Of a DNA stretch of 64,000 nucleotides, positions 10,659 through 18,948 are shown piece after piece. The notes below the pieces were generated by a model. That model had not been told where the DNA came from. It worked only from the letters and a program-made list of their open reading frames with translations, and ran no database searches. Positions within the stretch are counted from its first letter, which is position 1; the number at the start of each line of letters is the position of its first letter. The stretch comes from Pelagerythrobacter sp041912895 (GTDB lineage: Bacteria; Pseudomonadota; Alphaproteobacteria; Sphingomonadales; Sphingomonadaceae): positions 744,001 to 808,000 of the forward strand of contig NZ_JAYSGI010000001.1 in NCBI RefSeq assembly GCF_041912895.1, given 5' to 3'. The translations under genes were made by a program, and so were the position numbers.

Positions 10659-11544
10659 ACGCGACGCTGGCGGCGTGGATCCGGTCGATCGCCGCGCCGA
10701 GCGTGGCGTCGAACTCGTCGTCGCTCTGGCCCGAGCGGAGATCCTGCAGCAGCCCGCGGCTGAAGCTTGCAATCATGCCGGGGTTCCGCGCCAGCAGTTC
10801 GCAGGCCTCGTCGGTCGAGTAGCCGCCCGACAGTGCGACCACGCGCAGCACTTTGGGATGGCGCGCCAGCCCCGCATAGAGCCCGGCTTCGGCGGGGATC
10901 GAGAGCTTGAGCATGACCTGCTGCCCTTCGGGCAGCGCATCGAGGCCTTCGAGGATCGCCTCGAGCAGGACCTTCTCGCCCTCGGCGCGGTCGGCGGCGG
11001 TGATATCGTACTCGGGTTCCAGGATCGGCATCAGCCCCGCGGCGAGGATGCGCGCGCCCTCGGCGAACTGCTGGTGGACCATGGCCTTGATCCCCGCGGT
11101 GTCGTTCGCCTTGATGACCGAACGCATCTTGGTGCCGAACACGCCCTTGTCCTTCGCCCGCGCGAGCAGGCTTTCGAGATCGGGCATCGGCTTCATCATC
11201 TGAACGCCGTCAGCTTCGTCCTCCAACCCCTTGTCGACCTTGAGGAAAGGCACGATGCCGCGTTCCGCGAGCCGGTCGGGCACCGGCCGGCCGCCGCTCT
11301 CCCCATCCATCGTCTTCTCGAACAGGATCGCGCCGAGCACCTTGCCGTTGCCGAAGCACGGGCTCTCGACGATGCGGCTGCGCATGGCATGGATCAGCGC
11401 GAACATCTCGTCGTCGCCGTTCCAGGTGCCCTCCTCGATGCCGTAACCGCGCAGCGCCTTGGGAGTCGAACCGCCCGACTGGTCGAGCGCGGCGATGAAG
11501 CCCTGCCCACTGGCGATGCGGTCGGTCATTTGCTGGCGGTTCAT
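10657..11544 (-). CDS. fba: Class I fructose-bisphosphate aldolase
   Basis: A 295-residue bacterial class I aldolase, which interconverts fructose-1,6-bisphosphate with DHAP and glyceraldehyde-3-phosphate through a lysine Schiff base. Recognisable segments: FIAALDQSGGSTPKAL, GAILFEKTMDG, VPFLKVDKGL, PILEPEYDI, MLKLSIPAE (likely Schiff-base lysine region) and ALSGGYS. The start ATG is preceded by AGGGAT; a much longer upstream frame is discarded. It is the last gene of the tkt-gap-pgk-thioesterase-fba series, 77 bases after the thioesterase. Confidence 0.93.
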   Translation of the reverse strand: MNRQQMTDRIASGQGFIAALDQSGGSTPKALRGYGIEEGTWNGDDEMFALIHAMRSRIVESPCFGNGKVLGAILFEKTMDGESGGRPVPDRLAERGIVPFLKVDKGLEDEADGVQMMKPMPDLESLLARAKDKGVFGTKMRSVIKANDTAGIKAMVHQQFAEGARILAAGLMPILEPEYDITAADRAEGEKVLLEAILEGLDALPEGQQVMLKLSIPAEAGLYAGLARHPKVLRVVALSGGYSTDEACELLARNPGMIASFSRGLLQDLRSGQSDDEFDATLGAAIDRIHAASVA

Positions 11545-11621
11545 CGTCGATCCCTTGCTGTCGGCGCATTCGTATGCACGCGGCGCCAATAGCCAGCACC
11601 TCGGGCGCAAGCAAGCCCGCC

Positions 11622-12083
11622 TCAGGCCTGTCTGCCCGATACCTTGCGGATGATCGCGTCGAAGCGCAGCACGGGTGCGCCGTCGGCGGTGACGAGGCCC
11701 TGCACGAACACCGTCCGGCCGCCCGCGCGCACGACTTCGCCGCGCGCCTCGACCAGTTGCCCCTCGCGAACCGGATCGAGGAAATCGCCCGTCAGATGGA
11801 GCGTGACGCCATGACTGCCGTCCATCGCCGCGCGCGCGATCGCGAAGATCGCCGAATCGGCGAAGGTCATCAGGCAACCGCCGTGCATGAAGCCCGCGCC
11901 GTTCATGTGCCGCGCCTCGGCGCGGAAGGCGCAGAGCGTGCTGCCGTCCTCGAGAACCTTGTCGTAGAACGGGCCCGCGCGCTCCTCGAAAGCGTCGTCG
12001 CGCCAGGTCGACCATCCGGCCCATTCGCCCTCTGTCACCCGCACCGGGCCGCTCGACGCGCCGACGAACGGGGCCTCGCTCAT
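11622..12083 (-). CDS. PaaI-family hotdog-fold thioesterase
   Basis: A 153-residue acyl-CoA thioesterase-like protein of the 4HBT/PaaI hotdog group: the central motif NGAGFMHGGCLMTFADSAIF has the HGG and the downstream acidic residue of the family, followed by TLHLTGDFLDPVREG and RAGGRTVFVQG strands. The ATG overlaps the pgk stop codon as ATGA, implying translational coupling inside a glycolytic operon. The substrate is unknown; its placement between pgk and fba is unexplained by pathway logic. Confidence 0.88.
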   Translation of the reverse strand: MSEAPFVGASSGPVRVTEGEWAGWSTWRDDAFEERAGPFYDKVLEDGSTLCAFRAEARHMNGAGFMHGGCLMTFADSAIFAIARAAMDGSHGVTLHLTGDFLDPVREGQLVEARGEVVRAGGRTVFVQGLVTADGAPVLRFDAIIRKVSGRQA

Positions 12084-13279
12084 GCGCTCAGCGCCGCGAC
12101 CCCCGGCAGCTCCTTGCCTTCCATCCATTCGAGGAAAGCGCCGCCCGCGGTTGAAACGTAAGTAAAATCCTCCGTCACACCCGCGTGATTGAGCGCCGCG
12201 ACGGTGTCGCCGCCGCCCGCGACCGAGGTCAGCGAGCCGTCCTGCGTCAGGGCTGCGGCGGTCTTGGCCAGCGCGACGGTGGCGGTGTCGAACGGTTCGG
12301 TCTCGAACGCACCCAGCGGGCCGTTCCATACCAGCGTGCGGCAGGTCTTGAGCACGTCCGCCAGCGCCTCGGTCGCCTGCGGGCCGATGTCGAGGATCAT
12401 CTCGTCTTCGGCGACCTCGTGGACGTTGCAGGTGCGCAACGAGGGGGGATTGGCGGCGAATTCCTTCGCCACCACCACGTCGTAGGGCAGGTGCACGGTG
12501 CAGCCCGCGTGGTCGGCCTTGTCCATGATCGCGTTGGCGGTGGCGGCGAGGTCGTGCTCGCACAGGCTCTTGCCGACATCGACCCCGCGCGCGGCGAGGA
12601 AGGTGTTGGCCATGCCGCCGCCGATGATCAGGTGCTGCACTCGGCCGACGAGGTTCTCAAGCACGTCGAGCTTGGTCGAAACCTTCGCCCCGCCGACCAC
12701 CGCGGCGACCGGCGCCTCGGGATTGCCCAGCGCCTTGTCGAGCGCGGTCAGTTCCTTCTCCATCGCGCGCCCGGCATAGGCGGGCAGCAGGTGGGCGAGC
12801 CCCTCGGTGCTGGCGTGCGCGCGGTGCGCGGCGGAGAACGCGTCGTTGACGTAGAAATCGCCGTGCGCCGCAATGCCCTTGGCGAATGCGGGATCGTTCG
12901 CCTCCTCGCCCGGCCAGAAGCGAACGTTGTCGAGCAGGCCGATATCGCCATCGCGCAGGATGCCGATCGACTGTTCGACCACCGGGCCCATGACTTCGGG
13001 GATGAACATGATCTCGCGCCCGAGCACGCGCTCGACGTCGCCCTGCACGAAGCTGGTGCTCATCGTCGAATGGCGCGCGCCCTTAGGGCGGCCGAAGTGC
13101 GCCAGCAGCAGTACCTTGGCCCCGGCGTCGGCGAGTTCGAGGATCGTCGGCATCGACGCCTGAACCCGGGTGACGTCGGTCGCCCGCCCGTCCTTCATCG
13201 GCAGGTTGAGATCGACGCGGACGAGCGCGACCTTGCCAGCGATCTCCCCGAGATCGTCGAGGGTCTTGAACTTGGCCAT
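12080..13279 (-). CDS. pgk: Phosphoglycerate kinase
   Basis: A 399-residue glycolytic kinase converting 1,3-bisphosphoglycerate plus ADP to 3-phosphoglycerate plus ATP. Motifs seen: VALVRVDLNLPMKDG (substrate basic patch), LLLAHFGRPKG, LLDNVRFWPGEEAND, AAVVGGAKVSTKLDVLENL, and the nucleotide-binding WNGPLGAFE and SVAGGGDTVAAL. Length is typical. It begins 10 bases after gap and overlaps the thioesterase by four bases. Confidence 0.98.
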   Translation of the reverse strand: MAKFKTLDDLGEIAGKVALVRVDLNLPMKDGRATDVTRVQASMPTILELADAGAKVLLLAHFGRPKGARHSTMSTSFVQGDVERVLGREIMFIPEVMGPVVEQSIGILRDGDIGLLDNVRFWPGEEANDPAFAKGIAAHGDFYVNDAFSAAHRAHASTEGLAHLLPAYAGRAMEKELTALDKALGNPEAPVAAVVGGAKVSTKLDVLENLVGRVQHLIIGGGMANTFLAARGVDVGKSLCEHDLAATANAIMDKADHAGCTVHLPYDVVVAKEFAANPPSLRTCNVHEVAEDEMILDIGPQATEALADVLKTCRTLVWNGPLGAFETEPFDTATVALAKTAAALTQDGSLTSVAGGGDTVAALNHAGVTEDFTYVSTAGGAFLEWMEGKELPGVAALSA

Positions 13280-13289
13280 TCGTGAATCC

Positions 13290-14297
13290 TCAGATCAGCC
13301 CCGCCATTACCCCGGCGGTATCGATCATGCGGTTCGAGAAGCCCCACTCGTTGTCGTACCAGCTGACCACGCGCGCGAGCTTGCCTTCGAGCACCGCGGT
13401 TTCCAGCGAATCGACGGTAGAAGACGCCGGGTAGTGGTTGAAATCGCTCGAAACCAATGGCTGATCGGTATAATCGAGCACACCCTTCATCTTGCCTTCG
13501 GCGGCGGCCTTGAGCGCGGCGTTCAACTCTTCGGCAGTGGTGTCGCGGCCGGGGGTGAACACGAGGTCGATCAGGCTGACGTTCGGCGTCGGTACGCGGA
13601 CCGACGACCCGTCGAGCTTGCCCTTCAGCTCGGGCAGCACCAGCCCCACCGCGCGCGCCGCGCCGGTGGTGGTCGGGATCATGTTCTGCGCCCCGCCGCG
13701 CGCCCGGCGCAGATCCTTGTGGATCTGGTCGAGCATGCGCTGGTCGTTGGTGTAGCTGTGGATCGTGGTCATGAAGCCGCGCTCGATGCCGACCGTGTCG
13801 TGCAGCACCTTGGCGACCGGGGCGAGGCAGTTGGTGGTGCAGCTCGCGTTCGAGACGATCACGTCCTCGGCGGTCAGGGTATCCTGATTGACGCCGAACA
13901 CGATCGTCTTCGAAACGCCCGTCGCGGGGGCGGAGATCAGCACGCGCTTGGCGCCGGCTTCCAGATGCGGGCGCGCCGCCTCGTCGGACTGGAAGAAGCC
14001 CGTGCATTCGAGCACGATGTCGATCCCGTTGGCCTTGTGCGGCAGCTTGCCCGGATCGCGCTCCGCGGTGACGTGGATGTGCTTGCCGTTGACGACCAGG
14101 TCGTTGCCGTCGGTCTCGACCTTGCCCGGGAAGCGGCCGTGGGTGCTGTCGTGCTGGAACAGCAGCGCGTTCGCGCCGGTATCGGCGAGGTCGTTGATCG
14201 AGACGAGCTCGAGATCGTGATCGTCCCGCTCCAGAATGGCGCGCGCCACGAGCCGCCCGATACGCCCGAAACCGTTGATCGCAACCTTGGTCGCCAT
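13290..14297 (-). CDS. gap: Glyceraldehyde-3-phosphate dehydrogenase, type I
   Basis: A 335-residue enzyme that oxidises glyceraldehyde-3-phosphate to 1,3-bisphosphoglycerate. It shows the Rossmann start VAINGFGRIGRLVAR, the active-site VSNASCTTNCLAP with catalytic Cys, the partner His in TTIHSYTNDQ, and the C-terminal WYDNEWGFSNRM. The residue after the first nucleotide-binding strand (SINDLAD) is consistent with NAD preference. It sits 14 bases after tkt and 10 bases before pgk. Confidence 0.98.
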   Translation of the reverse strand: MATKVAINGFGRIGRLVARAILERDDHDLELVSINDLADTGANALLFQHDSTHGRFPGKVETDGNDLVVNGKHIHVTAERDPGKLPHKANGIDIVLECTGFFQSDEAARPHLEAGAKRVLISAPATGVSKTIVFGVNQDTLTAEDVIVSNASCTTNCLAPVAKVLHDTVGIERGFMTTIHSYTNDQRMLDQIHKDLRRARGGAQNMIPTTTGAARAVGLVLPELKGKLDGSSVRVPTPNVSLIDLVFTPGRDTTAEELNAALKAAAEGKMKGVLDYTDQPLVSSDFNHYPASSTVDSLETAVLEGKLARVVSWYDNEWGFSNRMIDTAGVMAGLI

Positions 14298-14311
14298 GTG
14301 AAGAACTCCTG

Positions 14312-16297
14312 TTAAATACCCAGCTTGGCTTTGATTTTCGGCACGATGGCCTCGGCGGTGAAGCCGAATTTCTCGAACAGGTCGCCCGCCGGGGCCGAAG
14401 CGCCGAAGCGGTCGAGGCCGATCTGCAATCCGTCCGTCCCGGTGTAGCGTTCCCAGCCCAGCGTCGCGCCGGCCTCGATCGAGACCTTGAGTGCATCGGC
14501 GGGCAGCAGGTCGGTGAGATAGGCCTCGTCCTGCTCGGCGAACAGTTCCATGCACGGCATCGAGACGACGTCCACGCCGATGCCGTCCGCCTCCAGCGCA
14601 TCGGCGGCGGCGCAGGCGAGCTCGACTTCCGACCCGGTGGCGATGAGCACAACCTTGCGCGTCCCCGTGGCGGCGCGCAGGCGATAGGCGCCCTTCCCGC
14701 TCAGCATCTCGCCCTCGGGATCGTCGGCATGGCGAAGCTGCGGCAGGTTCTGGCGGCTGAGCGCGAGGACCGACGGCGTGCCCTTGGCCTGCAAGGCGAG
14801 GTTCCAGCACTCGGCGGTCTCGATCACGTCGGCCGGGCGGAACACGTAAAGGTTCGGGATGAGCCGCAGGCTCATCAGCTGCTCGACCGGCTGGTGCGTC
14901 GGCCCGTCCTCGCCCAGCCCGATCGAATCGTGTGTGAAGACGTAGATCGCGCGCGTCTGCTGCAGGGCCGAGAGGCGCACCGCGTTGCGGCAGTAGTCGC
15001 TGAAGATCAGGAACGTGCCGCCGTAGGGGATCACGCCGCCGTGCAGCGCCATGCCGTTCATCGCCGCGGCCATGCCGAATTCGCGAATGCCGTAATAGAG
15101 ATAACGGCCGCCGTAGTTGTCGGCGGTCAGTGGCTCCATCCCCTTCGCCTTGGTGTTGTTGGAGCCGGTGAGGTCGGCCGAGCCGCCGATCATTTCGGGC
15201 AACAGCGGCGTCAGCACGTCGAGCGCCATTTCCGACGCTTTGCGCGTGGCGACCTTCTGGTCCTTGCCGAGCCAGTCGGCGAACGCCTGTGCGGCCTTGT
15301 CGCCCTGCGGCAACTCGCCCGCCATGCGCCGCTCGAACTCGGCCTTGTGCTCCGATGCGCCGAGGCGCTCGCGCCATTCGCCGTGCATGTCGGCGCCGTG
15401 CTGGCCGAGCGCGCGCCAGTCGGCGAGGATATCGTCGGGTATCTCGAACGCCGCCGCGCTCCAGCCCAGTTCCTCGCGCGCAGCGGCGACTTCGTCCGCG
15501 CCGAGCGCCGCGCCGTGGGTCGCGCTGGTGCCCTGCTTGTTGGGCGCGCCCTTGCCGATCACCGTGCGGCAGGCGACGAGCGAGGGGCGCTCGTCGGCGA
15601 TGGCCTCCTCGATCGCGCGTTCGATATCCGCGCCGTCGTGCCCGTCGCACGAGACGACGTGCCAGCCCGTGGCTTCGTAGCGGGCGCGGATGTCCTCGCT
15701 GGTCGAAAGATCGGTCGAACCGTCGATGGTGATCGTGTTGTCGTCCCACAGCACGATCATCCGGCCGAGCTTGAGATGCCCGGCGATCCCGATCGCCTCG
15801 TGGTTGATCCCTTCCATCAGGCACCCGTCGCCTGCGACGACCCAGGTGCGGTGATCGACCAGATTGTCGCCGAATTCGGCGTTGAGGTGCCGTTCGGCGA
15901 TCGCCATGCCCACGGCCATGGCGAGGCCCTGCCCGAGCGGTCCGGTGGTGCATTCGACGCCGTCGAGCAGGAAGTTTTCCGGGTGGCCCGCGCACGGGCT
16001 GCCGAGCTGGCGGAAGTTGGCGATCTCCTCCATCGTCGGGTGCGCGTAGCCCGAGAGGTGGAGCAGCGAGTAGATCAGCATCGAGCCGTGCCCGGCGCTC
16101 AATACGAAGCGGTCGCGGTCGGCCCAGTCAGGCGCGGCGGGGTCGAACTTGAGATGGTTCGCGAACAGCACGGTCGCGACGTCGGCCATTCCCATCGGCA
16201 TGCCGGGATGGCCCGAGTTCGCCGCTTGCACCGCATCCATCGAAAGCGCCCGGATGGCGTTGGCCATGGGGGCGAGACGGGTGGGGTCGAGACTCAT
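14312..16297 (-). CDS. tkt: Transketolase
   Basis: A 661-residue thiamine-diphosphate enzyme transferring two-carbon ketol units in the pentose phosphate pathway. The start MSLDPTRLAPMANAIRAL matches family N termini. TPP site GDGCLMEGINHEAIGIAGHL (ending in the metal ligand region WDDN), substrate His in SGHPG and GHGSMLIYSL, and the pyrimidine domain segment THDSIGLGEDGPTHQPVEQL are all present. First gene of the tkt-gap-pgk-thioesterase-fba operon; its promoter should lie in the 193-base gap shared with the divergent cell-division genes. Confidence 0.97.
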   Translation of the reverse strand: MSLDPTRLAPMANAIRALSMDAVQAANSGHPGMPMGMADVATVLFANHLKFDPAAPDWADRDRFVLSAGHGSMLIYSLLHLSGYAHPTMEEIANFRQLGSPCAGHPENFLLDGVECTTGPLGQGLAMAVGMAIAERHLNAEFGDNLVDHRTWVVAGDGCLMEGINHEAIGIAGHLKLGRMIVLWDDNTITIDGSTDLSTSEDIRARYEATGWHVVSCDGHDGADIERAIEEAIADERPSLVACRTVIGKGAPNKQGTSATHGAALGADEVAAAREELGWSAAAFEIPDDILADWRALGQHGADMHGEWRERLGASEHKAEFERRMAGELPQGDKAAQAFADWLGKDQKVATRKASEMALDVLTPLLPEMIGGSADLTGSNNTKAKGMEPLTADNYGGRYLYYGIREFGMAAAMNGMALHGGVIPYGGTFLIFSDYCRNAVRLSALQQTRAIYVFTHDSIGLGEDGPTHQPVEQLMSLRLIPNLYVFRPADVIETAECWNLALQAKGTPSVLALSRQNLPQLRHADDPEGEMLSGKGAYRLRAATGTRKVVLIATGSEVELACAAADALEADGIGVDVVSMPCMELFAEQDEAYLTDLLPADALKVSIEAGATLGWERYTGTDGLQIGLDRFGASAPAGDLFEKFGFTAEAIVPKIKAKLGI

Positions 16298-16490
16298 GCG
16301 CGGGGTCGCTCCTGCCGGTGGTTCGATGCGCGCTAGGGCTTGCGCGATTCGGGCGCGCGAAGCCTTTGCGGACGCGCAGGCGCAGGTCAACAGCGTGCGA
16401 CCGGGCGTCCCCCGCGTGCGAGCAAATGCAAGTTATCAACAGGCGCCTCCAAGGCTTTGCGCCGACACGGATTTGCGATATTTTGCGCGC

Positions 16491-16685
16491 ATGGATGGCG
16501 AGCGTATCGAACACGCGGTGCAGCGCATCGAAGCCGCGCTGGCACGGATCGCGGTGGCGGCCGACGGCTATCGCCCTGCGCCGCCGTCGGTCACCGGCAT
16601 GGTCGGCGCGCATCGGCGACTGCGTCAGACGACTGCGGAGGCGCTGCGCGAACTCGACGGCCTGATCGACGAGCTCGAGCGATGA
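16491..16685 (+). CDS. Small coiled-coil protein upstream of zapA, ZauP-like candidate
   Basis: A 64-residue protein beginning MDGERIEHAVQRIEAALARI, with heptad-like hydrophobics at both ends and a Pro-containing middle. Its stop codon overlaps the zapA start (ATGA), so the two are translationally coupled. In Caulobacter the coiled-coil Z-ring factor ZauP is encoded in an operon with zapA; position, size and predicted coiled coil agree, but sequence similarity could not be tested here. Confidence 0.7.
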   Translation: MDGERIEHAVQRIEAALARIAVAADGYRPAPPSVTGMVGAHRRLRQTTAEALRELDGLIDELER

Positions 16686-17197
16686 GCGAGGTCCGGCTAT
16701 CGGTCGGCGGGCGCGACTATTCGGTCGCTTGCGCCGAAGGCGAAGAAGCGCACGTCGCACGGCTCGGCGAGGCGATCGACGGCAAGTTGCAGCAACTCGG
16801 CAGCGGTCTCTCGAACAAGGAAGCGGAGAACCTGCTGTTCGCGGCGCTCCTGCTCGCCGACGAACTTCACGAAAGGCGCGAGGAAACCACCGGCGCGCAG
16901 ACATCGCCGGCCGCGCTGGATGCCGAGCTCGAGCGACTGCGGTCCGCGCTCGAAGAGGCCGAACTCGGCCGTTCGGCCGCCGGCAGCGAGATCGAGACCT
17001 TGCGCGCCGATGTCGAAACCGCGCGTGCGAGCGAAACGGCGCTGCGCACCGAGCTCGAAAACCTCCGGATCGAACGCGACAGCGCGCGATCGGCGACCGC
17101 GTTCGACGATCCGGGCCTCGCCCCGTCGCTCGAACGATTCGCCGAACTGCTCGAGAACTGCGCCGACAAGCTTGAGGGAAAGCCCCCAGCATCCTAG
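16682..17197 (+). CDS. zapA: Cell division protein ZapA with extended C-terminal coiled coil
   Basis: A 171-residue FtsZ-bundling protein. The N-terminal ZapA domain (about residues 1-65) has VRLSVGGRDYSVACAEGEE, AIDGKLQQLG and NLLFAALLLADELHE. It is followed by a long Glu/Ala/Arg/Leu-rich coiled coil (about residues 75-140), longer than the roughly 110 residues of E. coli ZapA, as common in alphaproteobacteria. The ATG overlaps the preceding small gene. Position just before a 6S RNA and fthC is the conserved order seen in many proteobacteria. Confidence 0.9.
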   Translation: MSEVRLSVGGRDYSVACAEGEEAHVARLGEAIDGKLQQLGSGLSNKEAENLLFAALLLADELHERREETTGAQTSPAALDAELERLRSALEEAELGRSAAGSEIETLRADVETARASETALRTELENLRIERDSARSATAFDDPGLAPSLERFAELLENCADKLEGKPPAS

Positions 17198-17224
17198 ATA
17201 GGCGGTGGCGGGACTGCCCGGCAC

Positions 17225-17370
17225 GCGCCCATACGAAAATCCCTGGGGCTATAAGCAATCCACGGGAGCTGTCCCTGCTTCGGTCCACGGGTTCGTCCTG
17301 GGGGCTGGGGCATACGGCGCCCACCTGACCCTTAGGCGTCAGTGGATTTCCTGGGAGAACGACCCATGGT
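17225..17370 (+). ncRNA. ssrS: 6S RNA
   Basis: Lies between zapA and fthC, the conserved home of 6S RNA, which mimics an open promoter and binds housekeeping RNA polymerase. A closing stem forms between TCCCTGGGG (from 17240) and CCTGGGA (ending 17356), pairing TCCC-GGGA, then GGGG with CCUU-type wobble after one mismatch. Inside are a GC-rich stretch and the unpaired-looking CTATAAGCAATC typical of the central bubble. The ends given are approximate; no protein frame is convincing here. Confidence 0.75.
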
Positions 17371-17409
17371 GGTTCCGCCACTTTCCTTTCGACCCTAACA
17401 CATAAGCCG

Positions 17410-17979
17410 ATGACCAAGCCCGAATTGCGAAAGAGACTGCGCGAAGCGCGGCGTGCGGAAGTCGCGGCGCTGCCGCCGCAGGTGCGCGCGCTGGTATTTC
17501 ACCGCCCGCCCGCACCGCTGCTGGAGCGCGTGCCGGAAGGCACGACGATCGGCCTCTATGCCGCCCGCGGCAGCGAGGCTCCGGCGGCATCGTACGCGCG
17601 GTTCTTCTCGGAGCGCGGTCATCCGCTCGCCCTCCCCCGCTTCGCGGACCGCACCGCGCCGATGGAATTCGCCCTGCATACCGATCCGTTCGACGAGAGC
17701 GATTTGGCCGAAGGGCCCTTCGGCATGGCGCAACCCACCGCCGAGGCCGAGACGGTGGTGCCGCAGGTGCTGTTCTTGCCGCTGATCGGGTTCACCATAC
17801 GCGGCGACCGGCTGGGCCAGGGCGGCGGGCATTACGACCGCTGGCTGGGCGACCATCCCGACACCATCCGCATCGGCATGGCGTGGGACGGGCAACTGAT
17901 CGACGATCTGCCGGTGGAGCCGCACGACGCGCCGCTCGACGCCGTGGTCACCCCCACCCGCCTCTACGGGCCGTTCTGA
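17410..17979 (+). CDS. fthC: 5-formyltetrahydrofolate cyclo-ligase
   Basis: A 189-residue ATP-dependent enzyme converting 5-formyl-THF to 5,10-methenyl-THF. The signature GDRLGQGGGHYDRWL (ATP/phosphate loop) and PLIGFTIRG precede DAVVTPTRLYG at the C terminus; the N terminus MTKPELRKRLREARRAEV is typical. It follows the 6S RNA, as in E. coli ssrS-ygfA, and its stop codon overlaps the next gene by one base (TGATG). Confidence 0.95.
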   Translation: MTKPELRKRLREARRAEVAALPPQVRALVFHRPPAPLLERVPEGTTIGLYAARGSEAPAASYARFFSERGHPLALPRFADRTAPMEFALHTDPFDESDLAEGPFGMAQPTAEAETVVPQVLFLPLIGFTIRGDRLGQGGGHYDRWLGDHPDTIRIGMAWDGQLIDDLPVEPHDAPLDAVVTPTRLYGPF

Positions 17980-18194
17980 TGCGGCAGGAACCGAGCTGGC
18001 GGCTGCCTGTCGGCATCCTGGCATTGCTGGCGGCGCTGACCGTCTATGGCGTGCTGATCGCGCGCTACATGCCCGATCTCATCGGCGGCTGGCCCGCTTG
18101 GGCGCAGACGCCGGTCTATCTCGTGCTCGGGGTGATCTGGCTGCTGCCGCTGCGCCGTTTCCTGATCTGGATGGAAACCGGCCGCTGGGGCTGA
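17979..18194 (+). CDS. DUF2842 family small membrane protein
   Basis: A 71-residue protein with two hydrophobic segments (LPVGILALLAALTVYGVLIA and VYLVLGVIWLLPLRRFL) joined by a short loop DLIGGWPAWAQ. Topology and sequence fit the alphaproteobacterial DUF2842 family of unknown function. Its ATG overlaps the fthC stop codon by one base, implying co-translation. Confidence 0.85.
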   Translation: MRQEPSWRLPVGILALLAALTVYGVLIARYMPDLIGGWPAWAQTPVYLVLGVIWLLPLRRFLIWMETGRWG

Positions 18195-18267
18195 TCGAAA
18201 TGCTGCGCTTCGGGTGCCCCCGGAAAGGGGTGAGAGAGCGATTTCGATGGAAGGAAAAGTCCCCAAG

Positions 18268-18344
18268 TGGCGCGAGTGACGGGGCTCGAACCCGCGACCT
18301 CCGGCGTGACAGGCCGGCACTCTAACCAACTGAGCTACACCCGC
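18268..18344 (-). tRNA. tRNA-Asp (anticodon GTC)
   Basis: A 77-base tRNA. Acceptor stem GCGGGTG pairs with CACTCGC (one G-U), the D arm reads AGCTCAGTTGGTTAGAG, anticodon stem CCGGC/GCCGG encloses CTGTCAC giving anticodon GTC, the T arm is GCGGGTTCGAGCCCCG-like, and CCA is encoded. The remaining bases to 18497 hold nothing I can identify. Confidence 0.96.
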
Positions 18345-18497
18345 GTGCCGCTTGGGGAGCAGCGCCACTAGGCCAGCCTCGCAAGGCTGTCAACGGCCTC
18401 CCGCAAGACTTTTTCGCGGCAGGGGAAAGTCGCTTTCGTTAACCATATTTTCGCCTCTCGCCGTCATCCCGTCAGCGACACGGAAGGGGCGGTTTTC

Positions 18498-18941
18498 ATG
18501 CGGATCGGATGGATTATCGGCGCGCTTGCCTGCACCGCTGCCAGCGGGCTTGCGGCGCAGGACACGCGCGGAATTTCGCGCGCGGTCTACGTCGAACGGA
18601 TCGCCACGGCACCGGGCGGCGAGAGTGTTCGTACGATCGAACCGGCGCGTGCGCTGCGGCGCGGCGACACGGTGGTGCTGGTCGTGGAATGGCGCGGCAC
18701 AAGCCGCGGCGAGCCGGTGATCGTCTCCAGCGCGGTGCCCCGCCCGCTGGCCTTCCAGCAGGCGAGTTCCGATGCGGTCGAGGTATCGGTCGACGGCGGG
18801 CGCAACTGGGGTCGGATCGGCGCGATGCGGGTGGACGACCGCGACGGACGCCGCCTCGCCTCACCCGAAGACGTCACGCACCTGCGCTGGCGGAGCGCCA
18901 CCGGCGCGACCCGGCTGACCTATAGCGCGATCGTGCGTTGA
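18498..18941 (+). CDS. Hypothetical secreted protein
   Basis: A 147-residue protein with a signal peptide ending around GLAAQ, preceded by a GGAAGGGG ribosome site. The mature part is beta-rich (DTVVLVVEWRG, EPVIVSSAVPRPLAF, VEVSVDGGRNWGRIG, HLRWRSATGATRLTYSAIV) and looks like a single immunoglobulin-like or beta-sandwich domain describing a periplasmic/surface protein. I do not recognise a named family. It converges with bkdB, 7 bases apart. Confidence 0.75.
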   Translation: MRIGWIIGALACTAASGLAAQDTRGISRAVYVERIATAPGGESVRTIEPARALRRGDTVVLVVEWRGTSRGEPVIVSSAVPRPLAFQQASSDAVEVSVDGGRNWGRIGAMRVDDRDGRRLASPEDVTHLRWRSATGATRLTYSAIVR

Positions 18942-18948
18942 CGCGGCG

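Noticed and set aside
17205..17405. 66-codon open frame between zapA and fthC
   Set aside because: Overlaps the 6S RNA structure, has no ribosome site and no conserved protein features.
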